Assembly: GCA_002709235.1 (NCBI GenBank)
Contig: PAQI01000014.1
Coordinates: 19,720 to 83,719, forward strand
Source: Hirschia sp.
GTDB lineage: Bacteria; Pseudomonadota; Alphaproteobacteria; Caulobacterales; Hyphomonadaceae
Reading direction: 5' to 3'
DNA length: 64,000 bases
In this document: in pieces, positions 45,241 through 54,208 of the stretch
Layout: the number at the start of each line of letters is the position of its first letter
Position numbering within the stretch: the stretch's first letter is position 1
The notes under the pieces: generated by a model
Told to the model about the DNA's origin: nothing
Database searches by the model: none
The model's input: only the letters and a program-made list of their open reading frames with translations
Translations under genes and position numbers: made by a program

Positions 45241-45311
45241 GCATTTTGGGCAAAATGCTACTTTTGATACAAATAAGAAAAGACCTGCTGCTGATGGACT
45301 CCATCAGCAGC
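45241..45311. promoter_or_regulatory. Two perfect palindromes upstream of the histidine kinase gene
   Basis: GCATTTTG-GG-CAAAATGC (45241-45258) and GCTGCTGATGGA-C-TCCATCAGCAGC (45287-45311). The second ends 3 nt before the ribosome-binding site CAGGAGGGA (45314-45322), so as RNA it would form a 12-bp hairpin close to the ribosome site. The first could be a regulator binding site. Confidence 0.6.
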
Positions 45312-45324
45312 TTCAGGAGGGAAC

Positions 45325-46878
45325 GTGGAACGTCCAAATATCGACGTAAAACCAGATCAAATCGCTCAGGCAGGGTTCCAGCCATTCAAGGATCGCTGGC
45401 TGACCAGCATCGTTCTGGGAGCCGGCTTCTATCACCTATTCATCTGGGCTGCTGACTGGACACAAATCATGCCTGTAAGTGAACATTCTGCTTATCTTGC
45501 GCCGTCCAGTGCCCTGTCGTTCTGCCTGCTGGCAATTGCCTTGTTCTGGACCGGAACCAATAGCGAGCGCAGCAACAGGCTGACCGCCATACTGGGATTG
45601 ACAGGCGCTGTCATGCTGATGGCCATGTTCAACTGGACCGCCCATCATTTTCAGATCGGGGCTGATATCGACCAACAGCTTTTCGGCAATGATATCAAGG
45701 CACGCATGGCGGATACAACCGCATTATTGTTCATGTTTTCAGCCGTTTCGATCATCCTGCTGAGGCTGGGCGGTTCGGCAATCCGGCTTGCTCATGGCGT
45801 CGCCACAATCGGTTTGCTGATCACAGTGCTGATGATCATCGCCTATGTTCTCAATGCCAGTTCACTCTATGAGATCACGATCTTCAAATATATGTCGATC
45901 TGGACCTCTATCTGTTTTCTCTGCCTCTTCATCCTGGTCCATCTGCAGGATCGCGAGCAGAACTGGATCTGGCTGATTGTCGGGCCTGGTGATGGTGCCA
46001 AATCGGCCCGGCGCATGCTTCCGGTGATGATCATCACGCCGATCTTTCTCAGCTGGCTTGTCGTCAAGGGCTCAAGACAGGAGATTTTCGATTCTGCGTT
46101 TCGATTGAGCCTACTCTCATTCGGCCTGCTGCTGATCCTTGTCGTTATCGTGCTCTATAGCGCGCACAAGGAAAATTCAGCAGCCGCAGAACGCCAGAAG
46201 CTGGTGGATGATCTCAGCCTTGCGGTGAAGGATCGCGACCTGTTGCTCCGCGAGGTGCATCACCGGGTGAAGAACAATCTGCAACAGATCAATGCCATGC
46301 TGTATATTCAGACAGCAACACTATCAAATGAACGTGCGCAACGCGCCTTGTCGTCCATGTCAAAGCGGATCGAAGCGCTGGGCGTGGTGCAAAGGCTCCT
46401 GCTGCAATCGCCTACCATTGGTGCTCTCAAGGCCCCGCACTTTGTCGATGAACTGGTCAGCAATCTGGCAAAGGGATATGGCGGAGAAGAACGACAGGTC
46501 GAGATCCAGCAGGATATCGACCATATCGACCTTGATCTGGATGGTGCCGTCACGGTTGGCCTGATCATCAATGAACTGGTGTCGAACTGCTTCAAATATG
46601 GTGTTGAAAACGCTGCGGAGGGAGAGACTGTCTTCATCCGGGTAGCGCTTAAATCCGAGCCTGATGCCATCGCCCTCACAGTCGCCGATTGTTACCAACC
46701 GCGCGCAGCTCCCAAAAAGGAGGTGACGGAGGCTGAGGAAAAGGACACGGGTATTGGCCAGATCATCCTGAAGAGTTTTGTCTCGCAACTTGACGGGGAG
46801 ATGTTCGTATCCACAAATGAATCAGGCTACTCGATGCGAATCAGTTTTCCTGACCATAAATTGAGACCAGCGCCATGA
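45325..46878 (+). CDS. HisKA_2-type membrane histidine kinase
   Basis: A 517-residue kinase with a GTG start at 45325 behind a strong CAGGAGGGAAC site. The N-terminal 280 residues contain about eight hydrophobic helices (a 7TMR-like sensor). The transmitter has the HisKA_2 phospho-acceptor box LREVHHRVKNNLQQINAML and a HATPase domain with GLIINELVSNCFKYGV (N box) and DTGIGQIILKSFVSQLDGE (G box). HisKA_2/HWE kinases are typical of Alphaproteobacteria and often pair with single-domain receivers, as here. The signal is unknown. Confidence 0.92.
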   Translation: MERPNIDVKPDQIAQAGFQPFKDRWLTSIVLGAGFYHLFIWAADWTQIMPVSEHSAYLAPSSALSFCLLAIALFWTGTNSERSNRLTAILGLTGAVMLMAMFNWTAHHFQIGADIDQQLFGNDIKARMADTTALLFMFSAVSIILLRLGGSAIRLAHGVATIGLLITVLMIIAYVLNASSLYEITIFKYMSIWTSICFLCLFILVHLQDREQNWIWLIVGPGDGAKSARRMLPVMIITPIFLSWLVVKGSRQEIFDSAFRLSLLSFGLLLILVVIVLYSAHKENSAAAERQKLVDDLSLAVKDRDLLLREVHHRVKNNLQQINAMLYIQTATLSNERAQRALSSMSKRIEALGVVQRLLLQSPTIGALKAPHFVDELVSNLAKGYGGEERQVEIQQDIDHIDLDLDGAVTVGLIINELVSNCFKYGVENAAEGETVFIRVALKSEPDAIALTVADCYQPRAAPKKEVTEAEEKDTGIGQIILKSFVSQLDGEMFVSTNESGYSMRISFPDHKLRPAP

Positions 46879-47249
46879 GCTTAACCAGCACAGCAAGTCA
46901 GGCAGGTGTCGTGATCGTGGAAGATCACGCCCTGATCGTCACCTTCCTTCGCACGGTCTGCGAGAGTTTTGGTGCGACTGTGCTGGGCGATGCAGATACG
47001 GGCGAGGCAGCGCTTCAACTGATAAGATCAACCACGCCGAGCCACATATTGATGGATGTCAGGCTGGACGGCGATCTGGATGGTGCAGACATCGCTTACG
47101 AACTCCAGAGCCAGGGGGTCAATTCGCGGATCATCTTCGTGACGGGTTCCAGCGAACCGGCCACAATACAACGCCTGACCGCGCTTGCCCCCCATCGCAT
47201 CCTTCACAAGCCAATCAATCCGACCGACCTGCTGGAAGCTCTAAGCTGA
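46875..47249 (+). CDS. Single-domain response regulator
   Basis: A 124-residue receiver domain: VVIVEDHALIVTFLRTVCES with the acidic pair, ILMDVRLDGDLDGADIAYEL with the phosphorylation Asp, IIFVTGSSEP (Thr switch) and HKPINP with the conserved Lys. No output domain. The ATG overlaps the kinase stop by 4 nt, so the two form a cognate pair. It may act by phosphotransfer or protein contact. Confidence 0.93.
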   Translation: MSLTSTASQAGVVIVEDHALIVTFLRTVCESFGATVLGDADTGEAALQLIRSTTPSHILMDVRLDGDLDGADIAYELQSQGVNSRIIFVTGSSEPATIQRLTALAPHRILHKPINPTDLLEALS

Positions 47250-47262
47250 GACCGAATGATCG

Positions 47263-48675
47263 CTAGAACTGAAAGTAGATGAAGGGTGCCGGATTGAGCG
47301 GATAAAGCGCCGCAAGTAATCCCACCCCCACGCCAAGCGCGGTATAATACACAACAGGTCGCCGTAGCAGGGGCGATCTGGAGACCCTGTCAGCAATGCC
47401 GCTTGCCCCCAGCCAATTGTCAACAACCACCGCAAGTGGAGCGAGCCAGGCAAACCAGGGAAGCTGGCTTGCACCGCCATCACGTTGACCGGCAAAGGAC
47501 CGCCAAACCTGCATCGTATCCGAGAAACTTTCCGCCCTGAAAGGTGCCCAGGCCAGAACGACGAACAATTGCGTCAGGCTGATACCGATCATGGCCCCGA
47601 CCAATCCGCCAACAAGAACCCGCTTGCGAAACAGGAGCCGATGGATCGCCAGCGCCGCACCATGCAAAGCGCCCCAGGCCACAAAGGTCCATGCCGCGCC
47701 GTGCCACAACCCTCCCAGCAACATTGTGAGGAACAGATTGCGATAGGTGTTCAGCTCCCCTGCCCGATTGCCGCCGAGCGGAATGTAGAGATAGTCCCGC
47801 AGCCATTGCGACAGCGAGATATGCCAGCGCCGCCAGAACAGGTCGATCGAGCGCGACGCATAGGGAAAATCGAAGTTCTTTGGAATGTAGAACCCGAACC
47901 AGCGCGCCACGCCAATTGCCATCAACGAATAGCCGGCAAAGTCGAAATAGATCTGCGCGGCAAATGCAAAGGTGGCGCAGACCAGCGCCGCATTGGACCA
48001 GCTATCGACATCATCAAATACCGGATCAACGACCAGCGAGATATTGTCCGCCAGCCCCGCCTTGTAGGCCCAACCCAGCAGGAAGGCGCGAAAGCCGGAG
48101 GCAATGAGACGCGCCGAAAGCCTGTGCTCATGCTCCATCTGGGGAAAGAAACTGGCCGCCCGCACGATGGGCCCTGCCACCAGTTGCGGGAAGAATCCGA
48201 TATAAAGCGCCACACGGCGCAGGCGTTCATCGGCGACAAGATCCTGTCGGCGGACATCGACAATATAGCTGATCGCCTGAAAGACGTAAAAGCTCACCCC
48301 GACCGGCAGGATGATGTGGATCAGCGGCCAGGATGGCGCAACGCCAAACACCTCCAGACCATCAACAAGGCTGGCCTGGAAGAAGTTGAAATATTTGAAA
48401 ACCGCCAGCATCGCCAGATTGGCCGCGACACCGCCCATCATCCATTTGTCGCGTTCTTCGGCCCGGCGGGAAAGATCACCGGCGGCAAGCGCCGTGTTCC
48501 AGCTGACAATCACCACCATGCCGATCAGCGCCAGCAGCCGCCAGTCCCACCAGCCATAGAAGATCGCGCTGGCAACCAGCAATATGCCCAGCCGCCATTC
48601 CTTGCCACGCACCAGCCAGTACGCCGCAAAGACCGCAAAGAAAAAGACCGGAAAGATCCATTCTGTGAACTTCAC
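47263..48675 (-). CDS. MBOAT-family O-acyltransferase (AlgI-like)
   Basis: A 470-residue polytopic membrane protein. The AlgI/DltB-type MBOAT features are visible: LPVGVSFYVFQAISYIVDVRR, FPQLVAGPIVRAASFFPQ, IYFDFAGYSLMAIGVARWFG, DLFWRRWHISLSQWLRDYLYIPLGG and the catalytic His in GGLWHGAAWTFVAWG. It moves an acyl (usually acetyl) group across the membrane to a cell-surface polymer. The ATG overlaps the upstream SGNH gene by 4 nt. Confidence 0.92.
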   Translation of the reverse strand: MKFTEWIFPVFFFAVFAAYWLVRGKEWRLGILLVASAIFYGWWDWRLLALIGMVVIVSWNTALAAGDLSRRAEERDKWMMGGVAANLAMLAVFKYFNFFQASLVDGLEVFGVAPSWPLIHIILPVGVSFYVFQAISYIVDVRRQDLVADERLRRVALYIGFFPQLVAGPIVRAASFFPQMEHEHRLSARLIASGFRAFLLGWAYKAGLADNISLVVDPVFDDVDSWSNAALVCATFAFAAQIYFDFAGYSLMAIGVARWFGFYIPKNFDFPYASRSIDLFWRRWHISLSQWLRDYLYIPLGGNRAGELNTYRNLFLTMLLGGLWHGAAWTFVAWGALHGAALAIHRLLFRKRVLVGGLVGAMIGISLTQLFVVLAWAPFRAESFSDTMQVWRSFAGQRDGGASQLPWFAWLAPLAVVVDNWLGASGIADRVSRSPLLRRPVVYYTALGVGVGLLAALYPLNPAPFIYFQF

Positions 48676-49745
48676 CTGAGCAATCCCCTGCGGTCGATCT
48701 CATCGGCGAGCCAGTCGCTGTAATGCTCTGCGCCTTCCTGTTTGAGATGTTTGGGATCAAACCAGATCTGCCCGTCCAGCGGTTCCAGCAAAGCCGGACC
48801 AAGCGGCGCGATACAGGGCCAGTTCGCCAGCTCACCCAGGCAGAGCGAGGCGGTATATTCGCGGATCTGCGGGGAAATCACCGGCGGCAGGTAATAGGCC
48901 ACACCGCCAACGCCCAGCGCTTGCAGATCATCGCGTTGCTGCTTGCGGAAACTGGCGGCCCAGTGCGGACCGACCTGCGCTGTTGGATGTATCTGCGCAA
49001 GAACACCCTGCCGGATCTCTTCATCGCTGATCGGCTCGCGCACATCCTGCTTGGCATCATAGACCTTTTGCGGCGCGAGCGTTGCCAGATCCCGCCCGCC
49101 CGACAGCAGGCCGAGATTGAGCACATTCATGGTCAAGTGCAGCGGCCCCAGAATGGTTGTCTTGGCGCACTGAACCGTGTTCTGGCAATCGCCGCGCATC
49201 ATGCCCAGCGCCGCCCATGCCGCCGCATCAGGCGTAAACTGGCCAATCGCACGATCAGAGAATGTCGCGACCTGAAAGACATAGGCCGCATTCATGTCGA
49301 ACTCTGGCGCGACCATCAGCAAGGCCAGATCGGGCTTGCGATCCGCGCGTTTGAGAAACCGCATCAGTGCAGCGTGTCGTTCCTGAAGAGAGGACCCCTG
49401 AAGCGAAAGATTGATCACCCGGTGGGGATAGCCCAATTGCCGCAATCGGCTTGTCAGCCTGTCATCATCAAGGCCATTGCGCGAAAAACTCGCCCCGGAA
49501 AACACGATGAAGGGTGCTTGCGGTTCTGCATCCAGCAGGCGCAGGGAATCGGCAATGAAATAATCAAAATCCGTGGGGCGGCCAATATCGGCACGATTGG
49601 CCAGCATCCTTACGCCCGCTGCCGAGATGATCACGCCAGCCAGGAAGAACAGGAACGCCTTATAGGGATGGCACGCTTTCGGTGCGCGCAGGAACAGCGC
49701 AATGACAAGTGCGATGATCCCGACAGGAAACACCCACACATTCAT
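48672..49745 (-). CDS. SGNH-like partner of the MBOAT protein
   Basis: A 357-residue protein with an N-terminal region of two membrane helices (MNVWVFPVGIIALVIALFLR, then AFLFFLAGVIISAAGVRML). The periplasmic part has an SGNH-like GASFSRNG (nucleophile Ser) and a C-terminal DPKHLKQEGAEHYSDWL (Asp/His pair), which suggest a hydrolase-fold acetyltransferase. In AlgI/AlgJ-type systems such a protein completes polymer acetylation. The polymer is unknown; no polysaccharide genes are next to it. Confidence 0.8.
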   Translation of the reverse strand: MNVWVFPVGIIALVIALFLRAPKACHPYKAFLFFLAGVIISAAGVRMLANRADIGRPTDFDYFIADSLRLLDAEPQAPFIVFSGASFSRNGLDDDRLTSRLRQLGYPHRVINLSLQGSSLQERHAALMRFLKRADRKPDLALLMVAPEFDMNAAYVFQVATFSDRAIGQFTPDAAAWAALGMMRGDCQNTVQCAKTTILGPLHLTMNVLNLGLLSGGRDLATLAPQKVYDAKQDVREPISDEEIRQGVLAQIHPTAQVGPHWAASFRKQQRDDLQALGVGGVAYYLPPVISPQIREYTASLCLGELANWPCIAPLGPALLEPLDGQIWFDPKHLKQEGAEHYSDWLADEIDRRGLLR

Positions 49746-49864
49746 CGTCGCCGCCTCACTCCTGCCGGCAGAATAGTCCGCACGCTCACCGGCCAGCCTC
49801 CATCATCACCCGGTTCACGATTAGAAGATTCCGGCGACCAATGCGAGGTGATTCCCCAGTCGGG

Positions 49865-51019
49865 TTATATCATCTGCGATAACAACTGCTTGAACACGTC
49901 CACACCGCGCTGGATCTGGTCTCTTGCGATCCATTCATTGGGCTGGTGGGCCTGTTCGATATTGCCCGGCCCACAGATCACCGTGGCGATGCCAGCTTGC
50001 TGGAACTGTCCGGCTTCCGCCGCATAGGAGGCAAAATGGCTGGCATTGTCTCCGGTGATCGCCCGCACAAAGCTCTCTGCCTCGCTGTCGCGATCCGGGT
50101 TCAGGCCCGGCGTGCCGGAGCGTTGGCGAACCTCCACGCCGCATTCGGGGAACTGCGCCTTGATGCGCTGATCCATCTGCCCGGCAAGTTCGAAGAAAGG
50201 CGACAGCAGGTCGTCGACATCAATTTGCGGCGGCGAGCGAAGGTCAAAGACAAAGCGGCAGTGACCGGCAAGAATATTGGCCGCTGTACCGCCCTGCACC
50301 TGTCCGATGGTCAGCGTGGCATGAGGCGGATCAAAGGGGCTGTCTTCGGGTGGATCACTTTCGGCCTGCATGGCGATCACGCGCAGCATGTTCATCAGGT
50401 CCAGCGCCTCATGCACAGCCGACACACCCAGATGCGGCAGGCTGGAATGAACTTCATGGCCCGTCACTTCAACTTCATAGGTCGATATGGATTTGTGCCC
50501 GGACATGACAGACCACAATGTCGGCTCTCCCACCCAGCACACGCTGGGCGGCGCAGATGCCGCTGCGATGGTCGCAACCATGTCGGGTGATCCAAGACAG
50601 CCGACTTCCTCATCATAGGAGAAAGCAAAATGAATCGGGCGCTTGAGATCAGCGGCTGCAAAGTCTGGCGCGAATGCCACGCACATGGCGATGAAGCTTT
50701 TCATGTCGCTGGTGCCACGACCATAAAAGCGGTCGTCAGCGGGTGTGACCGTGAAGGGATCCGTGCGCCAGTCCTGGCCGTCCACCGGCACAACATCCGT
50801 GTGACCGGACAGAACAACACCGCCGGGCACATCCGGGCCGATGCGTACCCAGAGATTGGACTTGTCGCCCGTGCTGTTTGGAATGCGCTGCATATGATCA
50901 GCATGCGGCCTGAGCGTCTCTTCAAGCCATTCGATCAGTTCCAGGTTTGACAATCGCGATGTGGTGTCGAACCCGACCAACCTGGTCAGTGCAGAAGTCA
51001 CAGTTTCAAATGACGACAT
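49865..51019 (-). CDS. argE: Acetylornithine deacetylase (M20 family)
   Basis: A 384-residue M20 metallopeptidase. Metal-ligand motifs: LSGHTDVVPVDGQDW, YGRGTSDMKSFIA, SYDEEVGCLGSPDM, CWVGEPT and a late His in IEQAHQPNEW. The middle dimerisation domain contains TGHEVHSSLPHLGVSAVHEAL. The family pattern is ArgE-type (removal of acetyl from N-acetylornithine), although DapE-like amidohydrolases are close. Lone gene, not in an arg operon. Confidence 0.88.
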   Translation of the reverse strand: MSSFETVTSALTRLVGFDTTSRLSNLELIEWLEETLRPHADHMQRIPNSTGDKSNLWVRIGPDVPGGVVLSGHTDVVPVDGQDWRTDPFTVTPADDRFYGRGTSDMKSFIAMCVAFAPDFAAADLKRPIHFAFSYDEEVGCLGSPDMVATIAAASAPPSVCWVGEPTLWSVMSGHKSISTYEVEVTGHEVHSSLPHLGVSAVHEALDLMNMLRVIAMQAESDPPEDSPFDPPHATLTIGQVQGGTAANILAGHCRFVFDLRSPPQIDVDDLLSPFFELAGQMDQRIKAQFPECGVEVRQRSGTPGLNPDRDSEAESFVRAITGDNASHFASYAAEAGQFQQAGIATVICGPGNIEQAHQPNEWIARDQIQRGVDVFKQLLSQMI

Positions 51020-51144
51020 TTTTGTTCCTTTCAGGGCCCTTATCAGCTGCCCAAAACGCGATAGTGTCAGTCTCTGAGTTCAGACTTGTGCGGTATGAAC
51101 CTTTCGAGGCCATTATCAACCCAAACCGGGATGCGTGTTAGAGC

Positions 51145-51678
51145 ATGATAGAATTCTATTTTCAAAGAACACCAGATGATTATGCCGTCGCCATCATGCT
51201 GGAGGATGCAGGCCTGGACTATCGCTGCATCAGCGGCGCACCAGATACAGCACAAACTGGAGTCGATTCACCTTCGAACGACACGCCTGTTATCGTCGAT
51301 CAAAAGCCAGAGACTGCCATTGTCACCAGAATTAACGGACTGATCGATTGTCTTGATTATCTTCAACAAAGATCAGGATATTTCGGGCCGGCCAAACTGG
51401 ACGGAACAAGCTGGCCGGAACCTGTTCTGGAACTGATCCAGTCCGCCCGGAAGGCTGACAATGCTGATCCACACCTGACCTGGCTGGATAGGCAGCTTGC
51501 GCGTCAGCCATATGTGAGCGGTGACTATTCCATTGTCGATATAGCGCTTTATCCATGGCTGGAGAGCCTGCCAGAAGAAGCGCTTGCAGGGCTTGCCAAT
51601 GTGAGCCTTTGGATCGACCGCGTGGGCCAACGCGCTGCTGTCAGTCGCGCCCGGCAGATCCTCGCCGATCAGCTCTGA
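51145..51678 (+). CDS. Glutathione S-transferase-like protein
   Basis: A 177-residue short GST-like protein. The N-terminal domain begins MIEFYFQRTPDDYAVAIMLEDAGLDYRCI but is truncated compared with usual GSTs, with only NDTPVIVDQKP as the cis-Pro region and no clear ESxAI motif (here ETAIVTRINGL). The C-terminal domain has YVSGDYSIVDIALYPWLESL, typical of GST_C. It may be non-catalytic. Confidence 0.78.
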   Translation: MIEFYFQRTPDDYAVAIMLEDAGLDYRCISGAPDTAQTGVDSPSNDTPVIVDQKPETAIVTRINGLIDCLDYLQQRSGYFGPAKLDGTSWPEPVLELIQSARKADNADPHLTWLDRQLARQPYVSGDYSIVDIALYPWLESLPEEALAGLANVSLWIDRVGQRAAVSRARQILADQL

Positions 51679-51685
51679 TCAGACA

Positions 51686-51715
51686 AAAACGCCGAGCCCA
51701 TCAAGGCCCGGCGTC
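51686..51715 (-). terminator. Terminator of the catalase gene
   Basis: On the minus strand ACGCCGGGCC-TTGAT-GGGCTCGGCGT is followed by TTTTG. It lies 24 nt past the catalase stop and 8 nt past the convergent GST stop, so it may stop both. Confidence 0.82.
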
Positions 51716-51737
51716 TGTTGGTCTATCGCCTGAGAAA

Positions 51738-53249
51738 TCAGGCAGTCTGCGGTGTGTCCTCGGTGATCGGTGCGGCATTTGGCTTGTATCCGCCATCCGC
51801 TTTCACCTTCTCCCAGGCCTTGCGCACACCGGCTTCATAGTCGGGATGCACCTTCTTGAATTCGGCCAGCTGGCGCTCACAGATCACTTCAGGGACTGAT
51901 CCCCAGGTGCCTGCAATATTCGCAAACAGGCGCTCTTTCTCATCGGCTTCGAGCACCTTCACGAACAGGTCACGAACCTGACTGTAGTCATCATGGCCGG
52001 TGCGGTGGTCGTAACGATCCGCATCGCCGGAGATTTTCAGCGGTGGTTCCTGGGCCGACTTGTCTTCGACCGGCCCACCAAAGGAGTTGGGCTCATAATA
52101 GGCGTTCGGATTGCCTGTCTGGAGGCCACCCATCACATTCATCGCCCCATCCTTGTTGTAGTGGTGGACGGGGCATTGTGGGCGATTGACCGGGATCTGG
52201 TCGTAATGCGTGCCCAGACGGTGACGGTGCGCATCGGCATAGGAGAAGATCCGCGCCTGCAACATCTTGTCCGGCGAGAAACTGATGCCGGGCACGATAT
52301 TGGACGGGCTGAAGGCGGCGTTCTCGATTTCGGCGAAGTAATTGTCCGGGTTCCGGTTAAGCTCGAAATAGCCGACATCAATCGGCGGGTATTCCGCATG
52401 CGGCCAGACTTTCGTGAGGTCGAACGGATTGTAGCTGGTCTTCTCGGCATCCATTTCCGGCATGATCTGGACCTGCATTTTCCAGCGCGGAAAATTGCCA
52501 TCCTCGATCTTTCCGTAAAGGGCTTCCTGATAGCCTTCGCGGGTCTTGCCGACGATCTCTTCGGATTCGGCATTGGTGTAATGCGCGTGACCCTGCTCGG
52601 TCTTGAAGTGGAACTTGACCCAGTAACGCTCGCCAGCATCATTCCAGAAGGAATAGGTGTGTGAGCCGTAACCGTTCATCCGGGTCGGGTCTTGCGGCAG
52701 GCCGCGATCGGACATCAGGATCGTGACCTGGTGCAGGCTTTCCGGGCTCAGCGACCAGAAGTCCCACATGGCGGTCGGGCTGCGCATGTTTGTGCGCGGG
52801 TGACGTTTCTGGGTGTGGATGAAATCGGGGAATTTGTAAGGGTCACGCACGAAGAAGACGGGCGTGTTGTTGCCAACGAGGTCCCAATTGCCTTCCTCGG
52901 TGTAGAATTTCAGTGCAAAGCCACGCACATCGCGTTCATGGTCGGCGGCACCCGCCTCCCCGGCTACGGTTGAAAAGCGCGCCAGCATCGGCGTTTCGGC
53001 ACCGGGTTGCAGCGCCTTGGCCTTGGTGTATTTTGACAGGTCGCCGGTGATCTTCAGCACGCCATGCGCACCCCATCCCTTGGCGTGGACGGTCCGCTCT
53101 GGAATGCGCTCACGGTTCTGGTGGGCGAGCTTTTCCAGCAATTGATAATCCTGCAACAGAACAGGACCGCGTGGACCTGCGGTCTGGGAATCCTGATTGC
53201 TGGGAACGGGCGCACCGGAGGTGGTGGTCAGCTTCGACTTGTCGGCCAT
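51738..53249 (-). CDS. katA: Heme catalase, clade 3-like
   Basis: A 503-residue catalase: [35 protein letters not shown] (active-site His), [20 protein letters not shown], then [20 protein letters not shown] with the active-site Asn region (VGNNTPV), and the proximal heme-ligand sequence [14 protein letters not shown]. Length fits small-subunit catalases. It removes hydrogen peroxide in the cytoplasm. The ATG at 53249 gives the normal start ([20 protein letters not shown]). An Irr/PerR-type box lies about 70 bp upstream. Confidence 0.96.
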   Translation of the reverse strand: MADKSKLTTTSGAPVPSNQDSQTAGPRGPVLLQDYQLLEKLAHQNRERIPERTVHAKGWGAHGVLKITGDLSKYTKAKALQPGAETPMLARFSTVAGEAGAADHERDVRGFALKFYTEEGNWDLVGNNTPVFFVRDPYKFPDFIHTQKRHPRTNMRSPTAMWDFWSLSPESLHQVTILMSDRGLPQDPTRMNGYGSHTYSFWNDAGERYWVKFHFKTEQGHAHYTNAESEEIVGKTREGYQEALYGKIEDGNFPRWKMQVQIMPEMDAEKTSYNPFDLTKVWPHAEYPPIDVGYFELNRNPDNYFAEIENAAFSPSNIVPGISFSPDKMLQARIFSYADAHRHRLGTHYDQIPVNRPQCPVHHYNKDGAMNVMGGLQTGNPNAYYEPNSFGGPVEDKSAQEPPLKISGDADRYDHRTGHDDYSQVRDLFVKVLEADEKERLFANIAGTWGSVPEVICERQLAEFKKVHPDYEAGVRKAWEKVKADGGYKPNAAPITEDTPQTA

Positions 53250-53317
53250 GACGTCTCTTCCTTCTATCCAGATCTGTCTCTTGTCCATTGGGCGATGAAA
53301 GAGAGTATGGGCCCTTT

Positions 53318-53334
53318 TTTAGAATTATTCTAAT
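53318..53334. promoter_or_regulatory. Irr/PerR-type (Fur family) box upstream of catalase
   Basis: TTTAGAATTATTCTAAT matches the alphaproteobacterial iron control element TTTAGAA-N3-TTCTAAA at 13 of 14 defined positions, and its inner 15 bp (TTAGAAT-T-ATTCTAA) form a perfect 7-1-7 palindrome like the PerR box. It lies 69-85 bp upstream of the katA ATG. The motif identity is known; regulation of this gene is inferred. Confidence 0.72.
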
Positions 53335-53393
53335 TTATAATCGAAAGATTCGTTATCAGCCGAAGTTATGGAACTACTGGAGGACAACCGCGT

Positions 53394-54125
53394 TCAGCCA
53401 AGCACACAGCGATCCAACCCCTCACCGCCCACCGTGTTCATGCGTCCCATGATCTGACGTGCACGTTGCTGGACATAGGGCCCCGGCGGGTCAACGCGCC
53501 ATTTGTTCGGGCTGGGCAATACGGCTGCCAGCATGGCTGCCTGCCAGGGAGTGAGCGCGGATGCCGACACGCCAAAGCGTGCCTGTGCGGCGGCTTCAGC
53601 CCCGAACAGGCCATCGCCCCATTCGGCCTGATTGAGATAGATCTCCATGATCCGGCGCTTGGTCCACATGGTCTCGCCCAGCAGGGTGAACCAGCTTTCC
53701 GCGCCCTTGCGTATCCAGCCACCGCCATTCCACAGAAAGACATTCTTGGCCGCTTGCTGCGACAAAGTGGAGGCACCGCGCAGATAGCCGCGCTGGGTTT
53801 TTTCGTCGATGGCTTTCTGGATCGCTTCAAGGTCGAAACCCTGATGCTTGCAAAAGCGCGAATCCTCTGCGGCAATCACGGCGCGGACCAGATTGGGGGA
53901 AATCTTCGACAGCGGCACATAATCACGCTGCACTTTCACGCCATCAATCTGGCGCTCCAGCATTGTGAAGGATCCGAACGGTCCAGCAAATTTGAAGAAC
54001 AGGACCAGCGCCAGGCTCAGCGCGATCAGGAACACCGGAATGCGCCACAGCACAGACCACACCTGCCGCCAGCGTGACGGGGTGGATGTGGCCGGATAAT
54101 CGTGATGCAGCTCGTACACGCTCAT
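53394..54125 (-). CDS. mtgA: Monofunctional peptidoglycan transglycosylase
   Basis: A 243-residue GT51 protein. A single N-terminal membrane helix (about residues 27-50) precedes the transglycosylase domain: VRAVIAAEDSRFCKHQGFDLEAI (catalytic Glu in EDSRF), RGASTLSQQAAKNVFLW, then RRIMEIYLNQAEWGDGLFGAE with the second Glu. The family polymerises lipid II glycan strands. A CAGGGAA site precedes ATG 54125; a second ATG at 54158 is less likely. Confidence 0.94.
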   Translation of the reverse strand: MSVYELHHDYPATSTPSRWRQVWSVLWRIPVFLIALSLALVLFFKFAGPFGSFTMLERQIDGVKVQRDYVPLSKISPNLVRAVIAAEDSRFCKHQGFDLEAIQKAIDEKTQRGYLRGASTLSQQAAKNVFLWNGGGWIRKGAESWFTLLGETMWTKRRIMEIYLNQAEWGDGLFGAEAAAQARFGVSASALTPWQAAMLAAVLPSPNKWRVDPPGPYVQQRARQIMGRMNTVGGEGLDRCVLG

Positions 54126-54208
54126 GGCATTCCCTGATATCAGGTCTGGGTGCGTCATCCTGTGATGGTCAGCAAGTTAACCTTGAACAAGGTTGGAGGT
54201 TCCGTGCC

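Noticed and set aside
47485..50027. Two long plus-strand frames opposite the MBOAT and SGNH genes
   Set aside because: Both are shadows; translations are rich in Arg, His and Gln with no family features, while the minus strand encodes recognisable membrane proteins.
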